64,000 nucleotides of DNA from Anderseniella sp. Alg231-50 (lineage in GTDB: Bacteria; Pseudomonadota; Alphaproteobacteria; Rhizobiales; Aestuariivirgaceae). Below are positions 27,476 through 35,392 of the stretch, in pieces. The position numbers and the translations under genes were made by a program. The notes under the pieces are model-generated. The model was not told where the DNA came from. It saw only the letters and a program-made list of their open reading frames with translations, and did not search any database. The DNA is taken from NCBI RefSeq assembly GCF_900149695.1, contig NZ_LT703004.1:434001-498000 (forward strand), given 5' to 3'. Positions within the stretch are counted from its first letter, which is position 1, and the number at the start of each line of letters is the position of its first letter.

Positions 27476-28411
27476 ATGGCAAAGCCAAAACGCAAAGTCA
27501 TCATTACCTGTGCTGTCACAGGTGCCATTCACACCCCATCCATGTCACCACATCTGCCGGTCACGCCGGATGAGATAGCCGAAGCCGGCATCGCTGCTGC
27601 TGAAGCAGGTGCCGCCATCATCCATCTGCATGCCCGTGATCCGGAAACCGGTCGGCCCACCCAGGACCCGGCGGTGTTCGAGAAATTCCTGCCGCGCATC
27701 AAGCAGTCCAGCAAAGCGGTGATCAACATCACCACCGGCGGCAGCCCGCACATGACGGTTGAAGAGCGCATGCGTCCGGCCGCTGTGTTCAAGCCGGAAG
27801 TCGCGTCCATGAATATGGGATCGATGAACTTCGGCCTTTTTCCCATGCTCGACCGGTTTTCTGATTTTACCCATGACTGGGAAAGATCGCATCTGGAAAA
27901 CTCGCGTGACCTGGTGTTCAAGAACACCTTCAGTGACATCGAGACCATCCTGCGGGTCGGTAACGACAACGGCACTCGCTTCGAGTTCGAATGCTACGAT
28001 ATTTCCCATCTCTACAACCTGGCGCACTTCGTCGACCGGGGGCTGGCGCGGGCACCCTTGTTCATCCAGTCGGTATTTGGTCTGCTCGGCGGCATCGGCG
28101 CACACCCGGAAGACCTCATGCACATGAAGCGCACTGCTGACCGACTGTTCGGAGACAGCTATCGCTGGTCGATCCTGGGAGCCGGACGCAACCAGATACC
28201 GCTGGCCTCCATGGGAGCGGCACAAGGTGCCAATGTGCGTGTCGGGCTGGAAGATTCCTTGTGGATCGCACCGGGCGAACTGGCGAAATCCAATGCCGAC
28301 CAGGTAAGCAAGATGCGCCAGGTTCTGGAGGGCCTGTCGCTTGATGTCGCGACACCCGACGAAGCGCGGGCAATGCTCGACCTGAAAGGCGGCGACCAGG
28401 TTGGTTTCTGA
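27476..28411 (+). CDS. BKACE family (3-keto-5-aminohexanoate cleavage-type) enzyme
   Basis: 311 residues of the DUF849/BKACE fold. The zinc-binding HLHARDPETGRP near residue 50 and GAGRNQIPLASMGAAQGANVRVGLEDSLW in the second half are signatures. BKACE enzymes condense beta-keto acids with acetyl-CoA and release an acetoacetate plus a CoA ester; substrates differ widely. The following SDR gene starts 26 bases downstream and may make the beta-keto acid from a hydroxy acid. I cannot assign the substrate. Confidence 0.9.
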   Translation: MAKPKRKVIITCAVTGAIHTPSMSPHLPVTPDEIAEAGIAAAEAGAAIIHLHARDPETGRPTQDPAVFEKFLPRIKQSSKAVINITTGGSPHMTVEERMRPAAVFKPEVASMNMGSMNFGLFPMLDRFSDFTHDWERSHLENSRDLVFKNTFSDIETILRVGNDNGTRFEFECYDISHLYNLAHFVDRGLARAPLFIQSVFGLLGGIGAHPEDLMHMKRTADRLFGDSYRWSILGAGRNQIPLASMGAAQGANVRVGLEDSLWIAPGELAKSNADQVSKMRQVLEGLSLDVATPDEARAMLDLKGGDQVGF

Positions 28412-28437
28412 CAACTTCAACGGTGCGGAACAGATCA

Positions 28438-29220
28438 ATGACTGAAACAATGGGGTTGAAACCGGGTCTGCGCGTGCTGGTGACGGCGGGCGCCGGCGGT
28501 ATTGGCCGGGTCATCGCAGAGACTTTTGCGGCGGCCGGCGCGCGTTTGCATGTGTGTGATGTGTCTGATGCGGCACTGGCCGACTGCAACAGCAATTTTC
28601 CTGACTGGGGCATCACACATTGCGACGTTTCCGACGAAGAACAGGTCGCAACGCTGTTTGAAGATGTCAATGCTCACCTGGGTGGACTGGACGTGCTGAT
28701 CAACAATGCCGGCATTGCTGGGCCCACCGGCGGCATCGACGAACTCGACACACAAGCGTGGCGCAACACCATCGACGTGAACCTGAACGGCCAGTTCTAC
28801 TGTGCGCGGCTTGCCGTGCCATTGCTCAAACAGTCATCCAATGCTTCGATTATCGGCATCTCCTCGGTGGCAGGCAGGCTCGGATATGCCTGGCGCACGC
28901 CATATGCTGCAAGCAAATGGGCCATCATCGGCCTGATCAAGAGTCTGGCCATCGAACTGGGGCCCGACGGCATCCGGGTCAACGCCTTGCTGCCCGGCAT
29001 CGTCGAGGGACCACGCATTGAAAAGGTGATTGCCGCGCGCGCGGAGACAACCGGTGTGTCCTATGAGGATATGGAGCACGAATACATCAACAAGGTATCC
29101 CTGCGCCGCATGGTCACCGCGCAGGATATCGCCAACCAGGCGATGTACCTGTGCTCATCTTTAGGAGCCAACATCTCCGGCCAGGCCATCAGCATCTGCG
29201 GCAATGTCGAGGTGCTTTGA
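28438..29220 (+). CDS. SDR family oxidoreductase, BKACE partner
   Basis: 260 residues. Cofactor motif VTAGAGGIGRVIA near residue 15, NNAGIAGPTGG, catalytic Ser in SSVAGRLG and YAASKWAIIG (YxxxK). It probably uses NAD and a hydroxy/keto substrate. It lies 26 bases after the BKACE gene, so they are one operon and probably successive steps. The start is the ATG at 28438. Confidence 0.9.
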   Translation: MTETMGLKPGLRVLVTAGAGGIGRVIAETFAAAGARLHVCDVSDAALADCNSNFPDWGITHCDVSDEEQVATLFEDVNAHLGGLDVLINNAGIAGPTGGIDELDTQAWRNTIDVNLNGQFYCARLAVPLLKQSSNASIIGISSVAGRLGYAWRTPYAASKWAIIGLIKSLAIELGPDGIRVNALLPGIVEGPRIEKVIAARAETTGVSYEDMEHEYINKVSLRRMVTAQDIANQAMYLCSSLGANISGQAISICGNVEVL

Positions 29221-29228
29221 GCGTTGGT

Positions 29229-29242
29229 TTGACACTGATCAA
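29229..29242 (+). promoter_or_regulatory. FNR/FixK-like box upstream of cytochrome c
   Basis: TTGAC-ACTG-ATCAA matches the FNR/FixK consensus TTGAT-N4-ATCAA with one mismatch in the left arm. It lies about 36 bases before the ATG of a small c-type cytochrome. That placement fits oxygen-regulated activation with a very short or absent leader. No Shine-Dalgarno is seen for that gene. Confidence 0.5.
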
Positions 29243-29277
29243 GGCGGTTTGACGATTTATGCATTATCGTTTCAAAA

Positions 29278-29634
29278 ATGCAGACAGAAACCAGTTTTCA
29301 CTCCCCCGCCAGCCTGGCAGCAAGTATTTTGTTGCTGGCGCTTACCTGTTCGCCCGCTCACAGCCAATCCTACGGAGATGCCGCAAAGGGCAAGGCGTTT
29401 GTACAAAGCAATTGTGCCCGCTGCCATGCGGTCGGGCTGAACGACGACAGCCATATGCCTGAGGCACCTGCTTTTCGCACACTGCACAATCGCTATCCCA
29501 TCGACAGCCTGGCTGAAGCCTTCGCGGAAGGGATTGTTACCGGCCATCCGGCAATGCCGCAGTTCGAACTCAGCATCGACACTATCAACGACATGCTTGC
29601 CTATATGAAAGGTCTGGCCGGGCCGGGAGACTGA
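29278..29634 (+). CDS. Small monohaem cytochrome c
   Basis: 118 residues. A signal peptide covers about residues 1-29 (SLAASILLLALTCSPAHS), then one haem motif CARCH at residues 46-50. The likely distal Met is in TGHPAMPQFELS. It is a class I periplasmic electron carrier of about 90 mature residues. The upstream FNR-like box suggests low-oxygen control. A second CARCH protein lies at 30278. Confidence 0.88.
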   Translation: MQTETSFHSPASLAASILLLALTCSPAHSQSYGDAAKGKAFVQSNCARCHAVGLNDDSHMPEAPAFRTLHNRYPIDSLAEAFAEGIVTGHPAMPQFELSIDTINDMLAYMKGLAGPGD

Positions 29635-29742
29635 CCCCCGGTAGATCCGCACTTGCTCTACTGCCTGCTGACAGCAGGTTGTCAGCAGCAGGTTGCTAGC
29701 ATGCCTGCCGGTACAGCGAGACAGCAAACGGAAGCAGGTAAC

Positions 29743-30201
29743 ATGAATGATCTCACCAGCTACAACGCACGGTCCGGTAAACTGATTCCGGTCTGGACAC
29801 TGGAGGTTCAAACACTGCCGCAAGATACGGACAGGATCCTGGACGCGGTCATGCAGGTGCACCCGCTGAGTTTCGGGCGCTATCAGCGAAACGCCAGCAT
29901 TTCAGGCGTCGGCGCGGAAACCGCCCGGCCCGAAGCCGGATCAACAACGACAACCCATGTCGACGGCTTCGAAGCCGGGGCAACCGAAACCTACCCGGTA
30001 GTTGAGTTGAAGATTTCCATAGAGCGCGACCTTGCTGTTCTGGAGAAGGTGATGGACGCCATCCTGCATGTCCACCACTATGAAGAACCTGTCATTTTCG
30101 TTCGCGAAGACTGGGCAAGCCGGGCAAATTACAACGTGGACAGCGACAATCCCAACCGCTGGTGGAACAACGGACGCGGATTGCCCGACAGGATCGGGTG
30201 A
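29743..30201 (+). CDS. NIF3/CutA-like C-terminal-domain protein
   Basis: About 152 residues with two ferredoxin-like halves. The second half, LEKVMDAILHVHHYEEPVIFV, matches the HPYEEP segment found in the YqfO/CutA-like domain inserted in NIF3 proteins. The full NIF3 metal domain is absent, so it is a stand-alone version of that module. It may bind metal or nucleotide; no function is known. The start at 29743 has GCAGG upstream; an ATG at 29701 is an alternative. Confidence 0.6.
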   Translation: MNDLTSYNARSGKLIPVWTLEVQTLPQDTDRILDAVMQVHPLSFGRYQRNASISGVGAETARPEAGSTTTTHVDGFEAGATETYPVVELKISIERDLAVLEKVMDAILHVHHYEEPVIFVREDWASRANYNVDSDNPNRWWNNGRGLPDRIG

Positions 30202-30277
30202 CACCTGGTTCATGCCCCAGACCGGCAATATCGCATCTCAACGCGGGAAGTGCATCTCATTGCAAGGACATTTGCAG

Positions 30278-30619
30278 ATGTATTCAGACATGCGCTCATC
30301 GAGCAACACGGTGTGCTGCGCCGCTTCGATCATTTGCTTCGTGGTATTCGCAAGTGCCGGGGCGGAAGCGCAAGACAAAGCCCAGGCAATTGATTGCCTC
30401 AGTCCGTCGCAGGTTGTGGCTGCCGGTGAGGCGTACGAAGCTTATTGCGCGCGGTGCCACAAGCCGGAGAACCTCGCCCGCAAGTGGTTTTCCCTTCGAG
30501 GTACCGGCGAGGACGCGGTAAACGCGCTGGCCGTGTTTCTGGACAGCCACGGCAGCTGTCCGCACAACCACCACGAAGTGCTGGCCAGATGGCTGGCTGA
30601 AAAAGCCGACGGCAACTAG
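30278..30619 (+). CDS. Small c-type cytochrome, no distal Met
   Basis: 113 residues with a hydrophobic signal (CCAASIICFVVFASAGAEA) and one haem motif CARCH at residues 57-61. No methionine occurs after the haem motif, so the sixth ligand cannot be the usual Met; histidines in CPHNHHEVLARWL could serve. AAGGA lies nine bases before the ATG at 30278. Possibly co-transcribed with the NIF3-like gene, 76 bases upstream. Confidence 0.75.
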   Translation: MYSDMRSSSNTVCCAASIICFVVFASAGAEAQDKAQAIDCLSPSQVVAAGEAYEAYCARCHKPENLARKWFSLRGTGEDAVNALAVFLDSHGSCPHNHHEVLARWLAEKADGN

Positions 30620-30643
30620 GTGGTCCGGCCGCAGGCCTGAAGC

Positions 30644-30850
30644 ATGTGCGGGCGGCGCTACCGAAAACGGCGCGGTCGCCACCGCCACTACCAACGCGGC
30701 TATTGGTATGCTGTTCCGTGGTGGACCATACCGCTGTATGCGGCACCGCGCAGGTATGGCCGCTGCGAACGCTGGCATCGCCGCTGTCGTGTCAGATGGG
30801 GTCGGGGCCGCGACTACCGAGGCTGCATACGGCACCACGGCTGCTGGTAA
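30644..30850 (+). CDS. Possible small Arg/Tyr/Cys-rich protein
   Basis: 68 residues with 20 or more Arg and clustered Tyr, Trp, Cys and His (RGYWYAVPWWTIPLYAAP, then RDYRGCIRHHGCW). The C-terminus recalls the basic Cys-bounded motif of BA14K-like small proteins, but no signal peptide is present and the ribosome site is poor. May be spurious. Confidence 0.35.
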   Translation: MCGRRYRKRRGRHRHYQRGYWYAVPWWTIPLYAAPRRYGRCERWHRRCRVRWGRGRDYRGCIRHHGCW

Positions 30851-31006
30851 ACTGCCAATCCGACAAGACACTGAGCCAGGTCACATGCGGAGACCTCGCG
30901 CTTTGGTCTGTATGCCACCCTGGAATGCAAGATAATTCCGGCGGCAAGTATTGTCGTGAGTTAGGACAGTCGGTACTTTTCCCACCCGCACAAGAAGGAG
31001 CCCGCC

Positions 31007-31777
31007 ATGAAAGACGTTCGCATTGCCTCGCCGATGTTCCTGGATCGCCGTTCCGACGCGGTTGCCGCGATGAGCCGGCCCGGCGACCGGGTGATCGCGG
31101 CAGGGCCTGGCAGCGGCGACCAGACGGACAGCCTTGCACCCATTCACCGGGAACTGGCAGAGACGGTCTCTGGCGTCGTCGCCGGCGGAGACAGACCCTT
31201 CGCTATTCTGGGGGATTGCTGCCAGGCGATACCAGTGATGGCGGGGCTTGAACGCACCGGCCTGCACCCCACCCTGGTCTGGCTGGATTCCCACGGTGAT
31301 TTCAACACGTGGGGCACAACACCATCCGGTTTCCTCGGCGGCATGCCGCTTGCCATGCTCACAGGACGCGGCGACCAGCGCATGATGCAGGCGGTGGAGC
31401 TTTCACCCATTGACGACAGCCGTGTGGTGTTGTGCGACGGACGTGATCTCGACCCCGGTGAGCGCACATTGGTGGAGGGTTCGGGAATCGTTTTCATTGA
31501 CAGCCTTGATGACCTTGATCCGGGCGCGTTGCCGCAAGGTCCGCTCTATGTGCATTTCGACAGCGATATCATCGACGCGAACGAAGCGCCGGCATTTCTG
31601 TACCCGGCTAAAGGCGGGCCGTCGGCAGAAGCGATGCGGCATGCGCTGGAGCAGTTGCTGGCGACCGGCCGAGTGGGGGCAATCTCGACAACTGTGGGCT
31701 GGGATGTTGCCAGGGACAGCGACGGCGTGACCCGCAACGCGGTGGATCATGCTCTGAAAGGATTGCAGCCGGGATAA
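31007..31777 (+). CDS. Arginase/ureohydrolase family protein, variant metal site
   Basis: 256 residues with the ureohydrolase order of motifs. DSHGDFNT supplies the DxHxD ligands and HFDSDIIDANEAP the later DxD ligands. The first motif, normally GGDHS with a metal-binding His, reads LGDCCQAI, so that ligand is replaced. It therefore may not be a standard arginase or agmatinase. AAGGAG precedes the ATG. Confidence 0.82.
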   Translation: MKDVRIASPMFLDRRSDAVAAMSRPGDRVIAAGPGSGDQTDSLAPIHRELAETVSGVVAGGDRPFAILGDCCQAIPVMAGLERTGLHPTLVWLDSHGDFNTWGTTPSGFLGGMPLAMLTGRGDQRMMQAVELSPIDDSRVVLCDGRDLDPGERTLVEGSGIVFIDSLDDLDPGALPQGPLYVHFDSDIIDANEAPAFLYPAKGGPSAEAMRHALEQLLATGRVGAISTTVGWDVARDSDGVTRNAVDHALKGLQPG

Positions 31778-31808
31778 GGACCACGCGCCAGATCGCCTGC
31801 TGTGAAAT

Positions 31809-32234
31809 CTATGCTGCTGGTGCGGGGGCCAGGTCCTCGCCACCTTGTCGACCATACATGATGACCCAGGTCCCGAAGTCATCGGTGAAACTTTCGAAGC
31901 GATGAACAGCTCCTGCCGGAGCAAAAATGGCATCGCCAGGACCGAATGCAACACGTTCCATGGCCTCTTCAATTTCACCGATAGCGAACAGTCCCGATCC
32001 GCGCATCACGACATAGATCTCATCCTGGTCATGCGGTGGTTGTCGATCCTGACCACGCGGCTCGTAGAAATAGAGCTTCAACGTCTCATGCTCGCGCAGA
32101 AGAGCGGCCGGCAGGCCCAGCGGTGCAGTGTCTGTCTCGACAGCTCGGCGCAAGGCGTTTCGGGCGTGGCCAAGCGGCGTTACGCAGTTTGAGTGCAGGG
32201 TTTTCCTTTCGCCTGTAACTGAAGTGCTGGTCAT
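31809..32234 (-). CDS. Cupin-domain protein
   Basis: 141 residues with both cupin motifs. Motif 1 is visible as PPHDQDEIYVVMRGSG (a divergent HxH with an acidic residue), and motif 2 as GPGDAIFAPAGAVHRF. It probably binds a metal in a small beta barrel; the reaction is unknown. GAGGAG precedes the ATG. It lies downstream of the alternative oxidase on the same strand. Confidence 0.87.
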   Translation of the reverse strand: MTSTSVTGERKTLHSNCVTPLGHARNALRRAVETDTAPLGLPAALLREHETLKLYFYEPRGQDRQPPHDQDEIYVVMRGSGLFAIGEIEEAMERVAFGPGDAIFAPAGAVHRFESFTDDFGTWVIMYGRQGGEDLAPAPAA

Positions 32235-32271
32235 GGTTTCAACTCCTCGATAGATGGCTTTTTACACCACG

Positions 32272-32964
32272 CTATATTCCGCGGGGGTGTTTGTTTGCAG
32301 TTGACGCATCAGGCTGTGTGGCATGTTCAGTTATGTCAGGAGATTGTCCGGCCAACACGTCGGCGAATTCGTGATTTCGGTCTCTGTGGCCCGCCTCATC
32401 GGCGCGTACGGCCACAACAACGTCGCGAAGCCGTGCGTCGTCCGGCAGCTGCCAGTAATCAATTGCGATCTGCGGGGCGGGAACGTTCGGGTGACGCTTG
32501 GCGTCGATCTCCTCGAGATAGCCGGTGTAGCTTGTCACCGCCTCCTCTTCCAGATAACCGACGACGCGATGTGCCGTTTTCGGGAAGAACAGGTAAAGGA
32601 AAAAATACAGATTATAGAAGGCCGCCTGCGCCACCATTATCAGCAAACGCTCCAGCATGGTTGGCTTGGCGATTTCCACGAATGTCATCAGGTGCATGCG
32701 CTCGTTTTCCGCTTCGTCCAGCAATTCGCGTATCCAGCCCTGATCATCTCGAATATGGCGCAACGCTTTGAGGTGTTGCAGCAGCCCGCCAACCATGCCC
32801 GGCACAGCAGCTACTGTTTCGAGCACTACAGCGCGATGGCCGTAGCGTCTGGCAAAAAACAGATCGGCGAAGAAGCGAAGAAACTTGACCAGGCCAGATG
32901 CAAAAAGGTCGCTTGTTCCACGTGGTTTGTGATGGCTGTGGAGTGGTGCCTGTTGTTTGATCAA
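32272..32964 (-). CDS. aox: Alternative oxidase (diiron ubiquinol oxidase)
   Basis: About 230 residues. The four AOX diiron motifs are present: LET (Glu about residue 49), NERMHL (about 87-92), LEEEA, and [12 protein letters not shown]. It oxidises ubiquinol and reduces oxygen to water without proton pumping, and resists cyanide and nitric oxide. The start is inferred as TTG at 32964 because AAAAGGAGA lies six bases upstream and no ATG fits; a longer frame to 33069 has no family similarity. AOX is uncommon in bacteria. Confidence 0.92.
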   Translation of the reverse strand: MIKQQAPLHSHHKPRGTSDLFASGLVKFLRFFADLFFARRYGHRAVVLETVAAVPGMVGGLLQHLKALRHIRDDQGWIRELLDEAENERMHLMTFVEIAKPTMLERLLIMVAQAAFYNLYFFLYLFFPKTAHRVVGYLEEEAVTSYTGYLEEIDAKRHPNVPAPQIAIDYWQLPDDARLRDVVVAVRADEAGHRDRNHEFADVLAGQSPDITEHATQPDASTANKHPRGI

Positions 32965-33241
32965 GACGTATCTCCTTTTCAGGTTATGGCCGGTTCGATG
33001 AAACGTGCCGTTGAAGATCGCGAACTGTTCATTCCTGCACGATCGCAGGCAGCAACTGGGCCTCAGCATCCGAATGCACAGCTTGGTTATCCGGGGACCT
33101 CAGCGGGCATGAGCGCTCTGGTTTTCATAATAATTCATATCAAATGTATATTATTCAATCGTAAAAACAATATTTCAAATGAATCTTTTATGCGCCCAAA
33201 CGTCACAGCCGCACCTAACAGTCTGCATGGTCCGATGCGCT

Positions 33242-33685
33242 TCAATCGATGTTCTGGCCGGTGCACCAGAACTCCACTGCACCGTCGGGAAGGCGGTTCA
33301 GGACGTTGTCCAGGTCGTGTTTGTCGATTGAGGACCGCCGTAGCGCCGCGGCCACATCGGCAATGGCGCTGTCGGGCGCAAGGTTGTGGTCGCGCCGGAT
33401 AGATTTGACTTCCGTTTGAAGTACACTGCGGTCCGGGAAGCCGGACGGACTGGCATTGACGTCAGGTTGCCAGCCCTCCACGAAGATGGCCCGAACCACC
33501 GGCGGAAGGATGCCTGCAAATGCCAAAGCCTGGTTGACAGACAGGTGACTGCGAAACACATGCAGCACGGCGCGCAGCGTATGATAGGCCTGATGATGGG
33601 TTTGCAGCATGCAGGTGTCACGCACGTCCTGCATGAACGCTTCAAATTCCTTCGACGCATTCCAGTACTCCGCAGGCATGGGCAT
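33242..33685 (-). CDS. DUF2267 family protein
   Basis: 147 residues with two helical repeats in the DUF2267 style: AYHTLRAVLHVFRSHLSVNQALAFAGILPPVVRAIFVEGWQP is the first, in pieces under family alignment. Function unknown; in other bacteria these proteins often accompany stress genes. It is transcribed in the same direction as the oxidase, about 280 bases upstream of it, so it may not be in the same transcript. Confidence 0.8.
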   Translation of the reverse strand: MPMPAEYWNASKEFEAFMQDVRDTCMLQTHHQAYHTLRAVLHVFRSHLSVNQALAFAGILPPVVRAIFVEGWQPDVNASPSGFPDRSVLQTEVKSIRRDHNLAPDSAIADVAAALRRSSIDKHDLDNVLNRLPDGAVEFWCTGQNID

Positions 33686-33810
33686 TTGTGCGTGTCCTCA
33701 ACCGACAAACTTGGCTGAGAGCGTAACTCCTGCAAACGGCAATTGTGGGTCAGTTTAACAGTATCCCGTCGGCTTTTTCAGTGCGGCCGAGCCCCTGCCC
33801 GCAAAAACTC

Positions 33811-34443
33811 CTAGCCCAGGCCCGGCAGGATGGCCTTGATGCCGTCCAATATCATTTCCACGGATATTGCCAGAAGGATCATCCCCATCAGCCTGGTCAT
33901 GATCACGCGCATCGTGGTACTCAGCACCTGGCCGAAAAATGACGCGAAGTAGAGTACCAGGAACAACAGCACGAGTATGACAGCGAGAACCAGGCCGATG
34001 GACAACAGCTGCCCGGTTCCTGATGCATGGCCGGTGTAGATGATGATGGTGGCGATTGTACCGGGGCCGACCACCATCGGGAAGGTCATTGGATAAAACG
34101 CCATCCCGCTGAGTTCCGACATCTGCTCCTGTTCACTGCCGGAACCATGGTGCGAGGCTGCCGTCGAGCCTTGCAGCATCGACCAGGAAATACTGGCCAG
34201 CACGATGCCACCCGCAACCCTGAACTCATCCACCGTAATACCAAAAAAGTCGATGATCTTTTGCCCGAGCACAAGCAGAACAGCACACATTACAAAGGCG
34301 AACAAGGCGACCTTGATCGCCAGGCGACGCTGATCCGGCACGGACATGCCGCTTGTCATGGCCAGGAAAATAGGAAGATTGATGAACGGATTCATGATGG
34401 CGAAGAAGGCGCCGAAAGCCTTGATTATGACGACTTGATCCAC
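33811..34443 (-). CDS. MarC family integral membrane protein
   Basis: 210 residues with six predicted helices. The N-terminal FGAFFAIMNPFINLPIFLAMT and the FRVAGGIVLASISWSML segment are MarC signatures. MarC proteins are not drug exporters as once believed; their substrate is unknown. The start is GTG at 34443 with GGGAGAGG just upstream. Confidence 0.9.
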   Translation of the reverse strand: MDQVVIIKAFGAFFAIMNPFINLPIFLAMTSGMSVPDQRRLAIKVALFAFVMCAVLLVLGQKIIDFFGITVDEFRVAGGIVLASISWSMLQGSTAASHHGSGSEQEQMSELSGMAFYPMTFPMVVGPGTIATIIIYTGHASGTGQLLSIGLVLAVILVLLFLVLYFASFFGQVLSTTMRVIMTRLMGMILLAISVEMILDGIKAILPGLG

Positions 34444-34577
34444 GAGCCTCTCCCTGCTTCTTCAGATGCTGTCGCATGCAGGATGAACAACATTCAGCAG
34501 CTGACAGGCCGGACCAACATAGATCAGGATGATTTTTGGTTGAAGCCGCCGGAACCATAAATCTTTAGGCCTGAAAA

Positions 34578-34600
34578 CCCGGCAATATCCGATTGCCGGG
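34578..34600 (-). terminator. Terminator after the glycine-rich gene
   Basis: CCCGGCAAT (34578-34586) and ATTGCCGGG (34592-34600) form a perfect 9-bp stem with a 5-nt loop. Read on the minus strand, the stem is followed by TTTT. It is 90 bases past the stop of the glycine-rich gene, and also separates it from the MarC gene. Confidence 0.7.
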
Positions 34601-34691
34601 ACATACAGGTTCAACACAGCCAATGCCCCCGACCGATGTTGGGTCGAGGGCACCGGATTGTTGTTTGCCCGGCAAACAGCCGGTGGTCCGG

Positions 34692-35153
34692 TTACAGCCG
34701 GCGGCGGCCGACGATTACACCGTCCAGCGAGTCCACGCTCAGGCGATAGACCCGTGATCCGCGTTTGCCCTTGTAGGTGTAGGTGTTGCCCCTGCACTCG
34801 ATGACGCGAACCCTGCGGTAACCTGACTTGCGCACAATGCGCTTGCCGGTACGGCAGGAAATGCGGTCATCGTCGTAATAGCGCTGCGGGCCCGGATTGA
34901 TGACAATGCCGAAGCCACCGCCACCCCAGCCGCCCCAGCCGCCGCCATTGCCGCCGCCACCGCCGCCTCCGCCGCCACCGGGAGCGAAACCGCCAGGGCC
35001 GGGAGGAATGCCGCCACCTCCACCGCCGCCGCCGCCGCCGCCGCCTCCGCCGCCTTGCTTAAAGCCCGGACCGGCAAGAGCCGAAGGGGCTGTTGGAGCA
35101 AAGGCCGCCAGAACAGCGACGGACAAAGCAATCGTCATGATTTTTTTGGTCAT
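34692..35153 (-). CDS. Secreted poly-glycine protein
   Basis: About 153 residues. A signal peptide (KKIMTIALSVAVLAAFAPTAPSALA) is followed by runs of 10 to 15 glycines (about residues 32-65) and GNGGGWGGWGGGGFG. The C-terminal 70 residues are basic and structured-looking (RISCRTGKRIVRKSGYRRVRVIECRG, then VYRLSVDSLDGVIVG) with two Cys that could form a disulfide. Probably an envelope or secreted protein of unknown role. AAGGAAACTC precedes the ATG at 35153. Confidence 0.8.
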   Translation of the reverse strand: MTKKIMTIALSVAVLAAFAPTAPSALAGPGFKQGGGGGGGGGGGGGGGIPPGPGGFAPGGGGGGGGGGNGGGWGGWGGGGFGIVINPGPQRYYDDDRISCRTGKRIVRKSGYRRVRVIECRGNTYTYKGKRGSRVYRLSVDSLDGVIVGRRRL

Positions 35154-35307
35154 CTTCGAGTTTCCTTCCTTGGCAGGACCGCCCATAAACCTGCCGGGTT
35201 TGCGCGATAGACGCGTCAAATCCGGGATTGAAAACACCTGAATTTCACGCGCGCGATGTATCGCGACCGTTGGAGATGACCTTATCCAGGACCGTACAAG
35301 GACGATG

Positions 35308-35321
35308 TGTGATTTATCACA
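35308..35321. promoter_or_regulatory. Palindromic CRP/FNR-like site
   Basis: TGTGATTTATCACA is a perfect 14-bp palindrome in the 240-bp gap upstream of the poly-glycine gene. It resembles CRP-superfamily half sites (TGTGA/TCACA) but with a 4-bp spacer rather than the canonical 6. The regulator is unknown. Confidence 0.4.
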
Positions 35322-35392
35322 AGCCGGTGATCTGTGCGTGAATTACCGTGCAAATCCGCAGCGGCCCTGATCAAAAAAGGGCCAGTTTTCCG

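Noticed and set aside
34897-35241. Proline-rich frame on the + strand
   Set aside because: It is the complement of glycine codons of the secreted poly-glycine protein, whose signal peptide and ribosome site support the minus strand.
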